Shown piece after piece: positions 54,709-64,000 of a stretch of 64,000 bases of DNA. The stretch's first letter is position 1; the number at the start of each line of letters is the position of its first letter. Location: positions 2,790,001-2,854,000 of the forward strand of contig NW_025408670.1 of NCBI RefSeq assembly GCF_020360975.1, given 5' to 3'. Source of the DNA: Hirsutella rhossiliensis. Its lineage: Eukaryota > Ascomycota > Sordariomycetes > Hypocreales > Ophiocordycipitaceae. The translations under genes were made by a program, and so were the position numbers. The notes beneath the pieces are model-generated. The model was not told where the DNA came from. It searched no databases and worked only from the letters and a program-made list of their open reading frames with translations.

Positions 54709-57700
54709 CGACCGCCCATCGAGTCCATGGCCGTTGGATGGTGAGCTAGGGGTTCTGCCCACCGCGTCTGGTCCAAGTCTGCTACTGCTTGAACCGCGTC
54801 AGGGTCTGGTGCAACTGTAGGTTTGCGCTACGGGCAAAAGCAGCTCCGTGACGGCACCGCCACCCGGCCTGCAGGCACAAACGGGGACAACAGGGCTGTC
54901 AGCTGTATTTCGTGGCCGGCGATTCGACACGAAGAAGACTTTACCTCGGAAGTCTGTGGGGCGCCTCGGCGTCGACGAGCCGCGCACCGTCATTCGCCCG
55001 GCCGGCCGTTTGTGTCTAGCTTGTGGACATGACTCGGCGGAACCCGCTGAAGCCTCGTCGGCGGCACATGAGGTGCCGATTTTTCTCTCTCCTTTTCTTC
55101 TCTGGTTGGTCGGCGAGGACTAGGGTGAATCTCGACGGCCTACATGCGGCTGTTGGTGCCCGAGCATGCGGCACTAGAAGCGTGGCCAAGTGGGACAGGT
55201 CCGGATCTTGGCGACAGGGCAAGGCGTTTGACACGAGGCGAAGAATAACGGGTATGAGGACACAGTAGCGGAGCTTGAGATGCCGTCATACTGTGGTGGT
55301 GAAGAGCATGGCTCGGGAGACAATGATGTCATTCAGGGCAGCGTCTGATGAAGAACGGGGTCGTCGTGGGGTCACGGAGGCGTCAATTCCACGATCAAGA
55401 CGTCATTTCTCTTGGGTCCTGAAAGTTTAAGTAGTCAAAGGCCGACCAAGAGATCCAACAGCCACGGCAAGGAAACAGGAATGGTTGCGTGCATGGCGGG
55501 AATGAAGCGCCCCCCGAGGTGGGCATGGACGTGCTGCATGGCGAGACGGAGACACCATTTATTCTTGCTTACTATTTATCAATTTTTGTCCAATATTTTT
55601 TATTATAAATTTTTACCCATCATATTTCAACGCCCATGTCATATTTCTTCTTTCCTTTTCATCTGTTTATTTGTTTTCAATGCTCCTCTCATTTGCCGCC
55701 CGGGTGGGCCCCCGGGGTGGATTGCCGAGGCTCAACCAGGGGCCGTATTCCGGGGATTTTAATCACGGGAGGTTAGGTTGAGCTGCATCGTCGACAGCAC
55801 ATGGATGCAAGGTGGGGAGGGGGGGGCGTGTTGGCGTGTGCGCGACAAGAGAGCTGCTTCTCCTGCACAGGGACGAGGGCAGATGCCGTCCGATGAAGCA
55901 GCACCTTGCAGCAAAGAGGAGTCGGATACGGGGGGGACGTGGAATTAACATCGGGAACAAGCTGGCCCGCCTCGGAGACTGTCCGTAAGGGGACCATGCC
56001 CACCCTCAACCATGGGGCGAGAGATATGATGTCGGTACTGTCCTGTAAGTAGGCATTGAGGCACAGGGAACAGGCTTCTGAGGGGCGACGCGGCCAATCG
56101 GCGACGATGGGTGATCTCGACACAGCCTTGGGGCCTTGGCGAGGGAGGCAGAAGCGGGAATCGAGCGTTTAAGCGTGGCATTGTATAAGATATGACGGGG
56201 GATGATGCAGGCCGCGATGGGGAATTCCCGCAAGGAGACAGCGCTCACGAGGTCGGGAGTGGAAACTGTTGGACCCCCGCGAGACGGGAGTGTGTCGGGG
56301 ACAAAGACCGAGCGAGTCCTGGTGGAGAATTATTAACCGGGGGCACAGAGGAGAGGGAATACCTGTGTTTCTCGGTAGGTGTGCGTGGGTGTTTTCCCAA
56401 GGCCCTGCTAGCTTCTGCCCAACGCTGGCGGGCTGACGAGTGAAGCAGCCGCGGAAAAGCCAGGCAGAGGAGGGCCCCGTCGCTTCGCTTCTTCTCGGAT
56501 CGTGCCCGTTGCACATGAATGCGACGGGGCGGCGGGCTGACCAGACCAAGCCCTCGCCGGCACCGGCTCGGCTCGGCCCCACCGAGGACCCGCTCCTGGC
56601 CAGCATCCATCGGAGCTCCGCAAAAACGCTCCGTACTGGCCCGTGACACGTCCCTGCCAGGTATGGCATGTCCCATGTCCTGCCTGCATCATGCACGCGG
56701 CTGAGGGTGAGGGAGAGAGGGTCAGACAATGACCAACGTGCATGCAGAGGCGGCAACCATCAACACAAGGCAAAAAAGCCATGCGAGTGAGACGGAGGCC
56801 CGGCTTCCAGAAGGCCGGCAGAAGAAGAGCAAGCCTCCGGTTTGCGGACCCCGGCAGTTCGTGCCGCGCTGGTCCCCCTTGCACAGATTCGTCGCTGGGG
56901 GGCGCCGGGGCGATGGCCGTGGCTGCTGCTGCTGCTGCTGTCCAAAGTGCCGTGCATGCGTCCACTCGCGCTATCGGACGGGGTTCTCTCGGCGGTCGGG
57001 AGGGCGGCTTTCGGGCTGCTCCTTGGAAGTGACTCTCAGGGCTGCCGAGCCATCCATGAGAAGGGCAGGTGTGTCTGTCCACGCAACATATCTTTGGCCA
57101 AGGAGCATGCCATGGTGGACGAACGCGGCAGAGGAGAGGGAAGGGGAAAGCTAAATTCAGGGGGGAGAAGCCTCCTTTTATGCCCGGGCAAGCAGCACGG
57201 GCAATTCGCCCTCAACCTTCAGAGAAGCCAAAAGGGTTCTTAGCCACACTCAACCTTTGACCACCAGACGCACCCCGAGAGGCAAAACGATGCCATTCCG
57301 GCGAATACTCCAGGCTTGGCCTCCACGGACAGCGGCGGCAGCCTTACGGCACGCATAGAATGCCATGTGCGTCGAGATATATTTACCCGACACGTGCATA
57401 GATTATGCGAGCCCGTGAATGGCGGCGGCAAGGCGTCGCGTCGCATGGGGGTCGTGGTTCATCAGGGCTGATAGGAGAAGAGGCAGCGTTATCTTTCTCA
57501 CGTCTTGATCAATCTCAACCCTCCCGCAGCAGGCAGAGATGGATCGCCGCCCCTCCGCCCCATTCCGCCTCGTGAGATTTATTCCCGAATATATCCGGGC
57601 CAGTGATTCCCGTCGATGGAATCATCTCAAACTCCGGCAAGTGTCGACGCTGTGAGACGCAACCAAGTGTTCTGGCGAGGCATCTCTTCTTCTTGCCCTT

Positions 57701-60700
57701 CTCTTTCCCGTGACTTGCTGCAGTACTAACCTGCCTTTTCTATCTTCATATTCTCTCTTCTCGTTTCTCACGCCCTTGTTCTTGCTCGCCTTGTTCCTTG
57801 GCCCCATTTCCGTTCAAGGCCCGGCCGGGGTGGGGGCCCGGAGCGCCGTTGACGGTTTTGGAGACTTGTGCTGCTGCCTGTTGATCCATTACTAAAAATG
57901 GACTGCAGGCTCTCGCTCCTCCGACGGTCATCTTCTTCTTCTTCTTCCTCGTCGAAACAGATAGGCCAAGCAGGGAGGCAGAGCTTACTTGCAGCAACGC
58001 GCCTCTTCGGCGAAGGCTCGGAGAGCATCGCATCCGTCTGATAGCCAAAGCTCCCGTCCACTGTACCCATGTGCCGAGTGCGGATACAGAAGACTGCTTG
58101 CAGGGATTGCCCTCCTCACCACCCAGCAGGCATGTGAGCTGTCGATGCATCGGAGACCAGTGTCGCCCTCAACCCCCGGGCCCGACCGAGGCAAATGGAA
58201 GGCGAACCGAGGCCCAGACGGTACATATTACCAAGCGTCTGTTCTGCTGCCGCGGACGCGTGTTTGGGAGAGAGATGGGGGCAAACAAGAGGCTTCCCGG
58301 CGTGGGCGCGCTCGGCTAGCCTTGATAGAGTCGCTTGCTCCCCATCCTACCTAACCCAAAGGTTATCATACAGTAGTCAACCTGCACCCTTGGCGTCCAT
58401 GGACAAATGCAGTATCTTGTAACTCGACTAATAAATAGATATGCGGCCCCCCCTCCCTCATGAAACGTGGGTGGGCTTGCTCTGCCCAAGGCCGCGTACA
58501 TGGCGCGCGGCACGTCCTTCCGGGGGGGCGGAACGTGTGCGCCTTGGGCCCCTTGTCTTCGGCATTTATTCCTCTTGGGTGTTTCTTTTCTTTTGGCCTT
58601 GCCAAAAACAAAACCCGGACACCCACATCTCGGCACCCTGTCAAAGTCCCGGTCCGCGGACTTTGGGTCTGGTCAGTGTCGGCCCTAAGAGATGTCCGGG
58701 GAGGGGGCAACTCCACCTAGGATGTGCGTCACTCGGCCCCAGGGCAGGGAAAAGTCCGTCTGGGCCATGGCCACGCCGAGGGGTGTTTGTAGGCGAGGTA
58801 CGGATACAGAGGGGGCTGTAGGCGGTACTTGGAGGAGACGGGTTTGCCTCTATTAGCTCATCTTGGTTGAAGTGGTTAAATGGTTAACTTGAAGCCTTTT
58901 TCAGGCTTTGGACGCCGCTTTCATTCAGATGCCCCTGGCTTTGCTCTTGTTCTTGTTGCCTCTCTCTGTCTCTTCTCTCTCCATGATCTTGTCATCGTCG
59001 CCTCTCGGAGGCTTCTTCCGTCTATTCACGGGACAACGAAGCCCGGCCAAGCCCAAAAGTCTCTCCAACACCCTCCCGAGAGATATTCCCCGACAAGGCA
59101 CGCAGCTGACTTGGTGATTGGGCGCCGGGGAAGGGGATACGATCATGGTTTCTTAAGCCTGAGCCAAAAAGGGCGGGGGAGGGCCATGAGGCGCCAGCCC
59201 TGTGGCTGGCAGCTAGGCCGTCTAGCCACGAAAGCGATGCCGGCTGCTAGGAGAGGATGGGGTTGGTAGGTTTGGACTACTATGCGCGGCGAGGACTTTC
59301 CAATCCAAGGTAGCTGATTCGGCAGCAACTTTGGCCGGCCAAGGGCACAAGGGCGCGGCTGTAATAGAGTTCCACCACGTTTGCAGCCTTTGCAACAGAC
59401 GGCTTTAGACGCTCTTGTCTCGCAACCAAACTGCATGGCCAGGGAAAAAAAAAACCGAATTCATCCATGCCTTTACAAGCAGGGTACGGGAAGCTCCAAT
59501 CTCTAACCTCGATCTAATCTACGGAGCATAAGCCGGCAGTGGCACACTTAGCCGCAAGCCATGGCATGAGCCGTAGCCGCGAAGCTGCCCATCCGTTACC
59601 CATCCCACCTTGTCCACGATGGGCGGTCCGCGAAGCTGATGAGTGATGACAAGCCGAAGCAAGAGGAATCATGTAACATGATTGACTGTGATGAGATCAA
59701 CCACGCATCGTGGGGAGACGGCGGCGTGTGGGCGATGTTCCCCTTCTCCGCGCCGCCCCCTCGCGCTCCTCTTCGCAGCCAGAAAGGCAATGGAGAGATC
59801 CATGGCCCGTCTTGGTCATGGACATGGCAACTTTCTTTTTCGGTTGCGATCCAAACCTTGGGCTCCAGAGGGTGCCCGCTGAAGCTAGCAAACAGAGTAG
59901 GCCGACGCCTAGCCGGGCCCACGACGCAGCGGCAACCAAAAGTGCGTGCAGCATGGCCTTTTTTGGTTTTTAATTTTTATCTTATCGCGTTATCCTGCCC
60001 TACGGCTTGACGCTGGCGAGGCTAATGCCGTCTGCGTCGGTGGTTTGGCATAAGACAGGCGAGGAAAGGATGGATAGACGATGGATCGGGCCACCACGCC
60101 ACCACCATATGCATTATCCCGTCACTGCCAAGCTGTACCCCAACCCTGCATGTGTTTCAATTCTGTCGGACAGAATTTTCATCCATGAGGAATAGAGAGA
60201 GGGTTCCTCCTTGGCCTCTGTTCCTGTTTCAACCTGCCCCACGACGAGGGAACAAACGTGGCGCGCCCGTCCTTGTGCGTTGCATGGAGTAATCATGCAT
60301 GCAAGCCTTTGCCCATTCGTAGGCGTAGAAGCGCTCGAGACAAGGAGAGAAAGAAGGCCTTGATCCCATGGCATGCAATGTGGCCAATCTCTCGCAGTCG
60401 AGGCTGGTCACGTTTTTTGCCTTTCACGTCTCTACTGTAAGTTACCAACTTCTTAGAAGGCGGCAATGCAACAAGGTGAATAGCCGCCGCATTCACCGCG
60501 CCGTCTTCTGCTAGGCGGGAAGCTAACCGCGCGTGGCATTTTGGCCACCGTTTGCATCCCCGATTGAATTTTGCCCTGGAGCCGCTAACAGGCTGGTATC
60601 CTGCCTCGTCCGGCCCTGTGGACAAGACAGAGCAGCCATTAGGATCGTGGAACACCTGGTGGGAGCTTTCCGCTCTCCGATGACGCCCTGCACGCCTCTG

Positions 60701-60737
60701 TGTGACTGACAGAGCTCGGCGCCGTCATCGGCAACGG

Positions 60738-60783
60738 GGACTCGGACAAGGGGTCTCGGACAAGGGGGGCCTCGGACAAGGAG
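60738..60783. repeat. Three ~17-bp units CTCGGACAAGGGG
   Basis: ACTCGGACAAGGGG, TCTCGGACAAGGGGGG and CCTCGGACAAGGAGGG follow directly. They lie ~1.4 kb upstream of the Zn2Cys6 gene. Confidence 0.85.
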
Positions 60784-61537
60784 GGGGAAACAAAAAGACG
60801 GTAGGGCTTTTCTTCCCGCTGTGTAAGCCGAAGAGGGGCTTTCTCTCTCTCCCTCTGACGGGCGTTAAATCGAGCATCATCATGGTGAGTAGCCCCCTCG
60901 TACTCGGGACTTGCCAACGGCGGCTCGCTTTCCCGTGTCCTGTTCATGTAGGCAGGGACTTGCCGTATCCATCCTGGTGCTTCAAACACGCTCTCCCCTC
61001 CTTCAATGTCCGACAACTCGACATAGACTCTGCGCTCCGGTGGAGGGCGCCCCCTATGGCTGCAAAATACTTTTTGACTCAGTGGTCTGAGCCTGACCCG
61101 GTAGGCGCTCCGCTGAATATCGCAGCACTCGGTGCCCAAGGTAGCCACGACATGCCGACGAGGTACCTGAACCTAATGGTGTATAAGTGGGCGTGGATGG
61201 GGAATAGTATGCACTCACTCCGGTGCCGATATCCATCAAGTCCGCGCCGCGCGGCGGACTTTGGCCCAAACCAGCAGCCTGGACAATGAGACGCTCTCTC
61301 TCTGTCCCTCTCTGACGACGGTCGATATACCCTCAAAACAGGCCATGCTCCGTTGGGCCATTGTTACCCCCTTCATCGTAAGACATCAGCCGAGGAACAG
61401 GAAAGAAAACGGGCAGAAAACAGCTCGACCAAGCTCGTCCAAGATGCCTCTCGTTTCGTCCCTTTAGGCCCGGGACGGACAGCGGCGGGCCCCCCCTCTC
61501 TGCCTTCCCGTAGTCCGTTCCCATCACGGCAAACCGG

Positions 61538-61630
61538 GCCTCCTCCTCCTGCTCCTCCTCCTCCTGCTCCTCCTCCTCCACCCCCCTCCTCCTCCCCCCC
61601 CCTTCTCCTCCACCTCTTATCCTGCCCCCC
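61538..61630. repeat. CTC/CTG pyrimidine-rich tract
   Basis: CCTCCTCCTCCTGCTCCTCC is repeated with variations over ~90 bases, almost all pyrimidine on the + strand. CT-rich blocks are common just upstream of transcription starts in filamentous fungi. Confidence 0.8.
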
Positions 61631-62162
61631 CCCGCGCCGAGCTCTCCCGCCTGCTCGGACAAAAAGACTTGCACTCATTAGTTCCACACCCCTCCGCCCG
61701 GCCGACCCCCCCTCTTTCTCCTCCCCCCACCCTTGTTACGGCTCGGTTTATCGTCCAGCGTCAAGTACCTCCAGCCCGGCCTAGCTTCGCCCGCAACCGG
61801 CGGCAAGGAACATTAATAAAGACCCCGAGAGGTCTCACATAATCTTGTCGAGTGGCTCTGTCACTGCTTGCCCTCGACGGACGGCGAAGCTATCTCGCCA
61901 TTATTAAGCTCCCTTCCTGGTCTTCGAGTCATTCTTGAGCAGACCACGGCCGAGGCTCGGTTTTGATTTTCCTCCCCACCATCTTCTCTCTTGTCCTTGT
62001 ATAAAACTTGGCCTGGGCTGCTGTGCCTCTGGGGCCCGCTCCTCCGCTTGCGTGCCTTGTACAACCTTCTCACGACACCTCGTCCTGGCTGACGCTCGTG
62101 TTTCGACCTCCTTTATTCTCCTCCTCGGCTTCATATCGTCATATTTTATCTCTCCTGTAACA

Positions 62163-62869
62163 ATGGGGACCCATAGTTTACCTTCGCCTCCAGCGGAGGA
62201 TAGCAAGACAGCCCTATCGAGGAAAGGCACTTCGACCAAGCCTGTCAAGCCCGCCAACCGCATTTCTAAACGTGCAAACTCCACCACCGCTGCCGTACAC
62301 CACCATGACCACATTGCGCATGGCGTGGCCATGGACGGGCGCCACAAGCGGGTGTGGAAGGCTTGTGAGAGGTGTAGGATGAAGAAGACAAAGGTACGGC
62401 CCCGCCGCCTTGGCTCTACATCGTCAAGTTGAGGCAAGCTAACTTGGCACGCAGTGCGACGGTGAGTTTCCGTGTAAGCGGTGTAAAGACGATGGAGTCG
62501 TTTGCACGGCTGGGGTTCGGAAAAAGGTTGAATACAAGCAGCTGCCCAAGGGGTAGGTCATCCGTCGGCGTCGGCGTCGTCGACTCTGCGTCATTTGTTT
62601 GCTAACGGGTTGCCGTTAAGATACGCCGAGGTGCTGGAAAACACACAGTTCGCCCTCATCGCCACCGTCCATAAACTCTACTCGATGGTCCGCAGCGCAC
62701 AGCCGTGGGATCTGGGAGAGCCCGAGCTCAACGACCGCGGCCAGCCCGTCATCCACAACATTGCGCAGAAGCTGGGCTGCATCCGCCCCAACAGCGACAT
62801 CGACCTACCCGTGCACTCTGTCTTCCCCGAGGACGAGGCCGGCATGGCGGAGCTGGCACGTCAGCTGGA

Positions 62870-62912
<43 letters not shown>

Positions 62913-62921
62913 CAACAACAA

Positions 62922-62952
<31 letters not shown>

Positions 62953-63548
62953 CGCAACTGCTGCCGCACCAGCAGCTGCACGACGAGGACTTCAGGGCCA
63001 ACAAGTACGGCGAGCGGGCATCGTCGTCATCGGAGCTCGACCCCTCAGACAGCGAGCTCGACTACCGGCCGCTGGCGGCGCACGACTTTGGCGCGGCGGC
63101 GGCGGCGTTTGGCGGCGGCATGACGGCGCCCGCCATGTCGCCGCCGAGTTTTGCGCGCTCCGGGGGCGGTGGCGGCGGCCCGCGAGGCAGCACGAGCACG
63201 AGCGCCAGCACGGGCAGCACGCGCGGCAGCACCGACTTTGCCTTTAGCCCGACGACGACGGCGCCGCCCGACCTCTTCTCGTCGGCGTCGCAGTCGCCGC
63301 ACATGCCGGCCGGCGGCTTCACGCCGGCCTGGGTGGTGCCCAAGACGGAGCCGGACCAGCTCACGATGCAGCTCATGCAGCAGTCGGGCCTGTCGAGCAT
63401 CGACATGCTCAACCAGGCCCTCCTCGAGTCCGACTTCGGCACCATCAAGCCCGACATCTTGTCGTCGCGGCCAAACCCGGACGTCATGATGGGCATGGGC
63501 GACCCCATGATTTGCTCCGCCTTTGACGGCGAAGCCATGCGACTCTGA
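62163..63548 (+). CDS. Zn2Cys6 transcription factor with polyglutamine tract
   Basis: Exons 62163-62393, 62455-62552 and 62621-63548 give 418 residues. The binuclear zinc cluster is C68-x2-C71-x6-C78-x5-C84-x2-C87-x6-C94, with KACERCRMKKTK and CDGEFPCKRC; intron 1 cuts it exactly before C78. A strongly conserved block follows: YKQLPKGYAEVLENTQFALIATVHKLYSMVR, GQPVIHNIAQKLGCIRPNSDIDLPVHSVFPED. Then come 26 glutamines, Gly/Ser-rich stretches and an ending with possible short helices (LSSIDMLNQALLESDFGTIKPDIL). It lacks the large fungal-specific middle domain, so it is a short member. Target genes are unknown. The 7.4 kb gene-free upstream region and CT-rich leader suggest a developmentally controlled regulator. 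Confidence 0.92.
62874..62951 (+). repeat. Coding polyglutamine tract, (CAG)10(CAA)7(CAG)9
   Basis: 26 consecutive Gln codons. The CAA block in the middle divides two pure CAG runs, which usually lowers slippage. Confidence 0.95.
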
Positions 63549-64000
63549 GGCCCAGGGTGGCGGCCCGCCGGCCATCGTATTTTTACCATCGTACCCTTCA
63601 CTTCTTCCACCTGTGCTTACTTGTCTTCCTCTTACATGGCTTCTATTATTCCCGTTTCCGTCTCGGCCCCCACGAGCATGGCACGTGTTGACGGGGCTGG
63701 ACGGGGTTGGACGGGCCTGGCCGGAGATAGGGTTCCAGGGGTGTGACCGCGCAATGTTGATGACATGGATGACTTGACTACCATGGGGGGTTACGGTGTT
63801 TTTCTTCATCATCACGTTTTCCAGGCGTCCAAAACTAAAATAGGAGCCATCTGGGTGGGATCAGAGAGATATAGAGCGGGGGAGACGGACGGGTGTATCC
63901 ATCCCCCCCCCCATTTACCTTGCCATTATTACCATTATTACCATTATTACCATTATTACCATTATTACCATTATTACCACTATCACCATTATCACCATTA
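63549..64000. other. 3' region of the Zn2Cys6 gene and start of a 9-bp satellite
   Basis: No gene was seen. GGACGGG-GTTGGACGGG short repeats lie near 63,690-63,716. A C-run (63,904-63,912) precedes the CCATTATTA array that reaches the right edge. Confidence 0.6.
63923..64000. repeat. 9-bp tandem repeat CCATTATTA, continuing past the window
   Basis: Six exact copies, then CCACTATCA, CCATTATCA and a partial unit at the edge. The changed copies are all at the right, so the array may drift or end just outside. Confidence 0.95.

Larger units (their letters stand above)
54709..62162. other. 7.4 kb gene-free region upstream of the Zn2Cys6 regulator
   Basis: No conserved coding sequence on either strand. 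The left part contains the LanC-like trailer and an AT-rich island (55,558-55,690). Other features are a GCT/CTG run (56,921-56,941), a CTT run (57,929-57,946), three CTCGGACAAGG units (60,738-60,780), and a long CTCCTC pyrimidine tract (61,538-61,630). From about 61.5 kb rightwards the CT-rich, ATG-poor sequence looks like promoter and 5' leader of the gene at 62,163. Long non-coding transcripts cannot be excluded. Confidence 0.5.

Overview
The window is nuclear DNA of a filamentous ascomycete, most likely a Sordariomycete and probably of the order Hypocreales. The evidence is GC-rich coding sequence, short introns (about 50-280 bases) with GTRAGN donors and CTAAC/CTGAC-like branch sites, long gene-free spacers, palindromic TACCTAGGTA-type intergenic motifs, and several families typical of Pezizomycotina. 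I count 18 protein-coding genes, the first cut by the left edge. I see no tRNA, rRNA, CRISPR array, transposon or viral sequence. Exon joins were made by hand by matching splice signals, reading phase and family motifs; every complete model closes in frame.

Left part (1-32.5 kb): the 3' end of an unknown gene; a secreted heme-thiolate peroxidase; a BOR1-type borate/bicarbonate transporter (-); the mitochondrial ribosome-assembly GTPase MTG1 (+); a CTI6-type PHD-finger protein of the Rpd3L deacetylase complex (-); a conserved fungal protein of unknown role (+); a 1471-residue low-complexity, probably cortical protein (+); and an areA-GATA-like-domain protein (-). After a 3.9 kb gene-poor stretch come three genes for probable mitochondrial enzymes: a polyol dehydrogenase of the SDR family (-), isovaleryl-CoA dehydrogenase (-) and, sharing its promoter, the beta subunit of 3-methylcrotonyl-CoA carboxylase (+). 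The last two catalyse consecutive steps of leucine breakdown.

Right part (33-64 kb): a single-pass EGF-like membrane protein (-); a 5.6 kb gene-free spacer; L-rhamnose mutarotase (-); a secretory-pathway membrane protein of unknown role (-); a 1175-residue Ser/Thr-rich secreted mucin (-); an EI24/RRT8-like multi-pass membrane protein (-) divergent from a LanC-like zinc protein (+); then a 7.4 kb gene-free region upstream of a Zn2Cys6 transcription factor with a polyglutamine tract (+). Several proteins act at or beyond the plasma membrane, but only the IVD/MCC pair forms an obvious functional unit.

No clearly new multi-gene system was found. The points most worth a second look are the periodic architecture of the mucin, the repeated basic MR-S-MR-like motif of the 1471-residue protein, the Gly/Lys repeat tail of the peroxidase, the possible start-overlapping upstream ORF at 11.2 kb, the partial leucine cluster with a 12-bp tandem repeat in its shared promoter, and the very long leader region of the Zn2Cys6 regulator.
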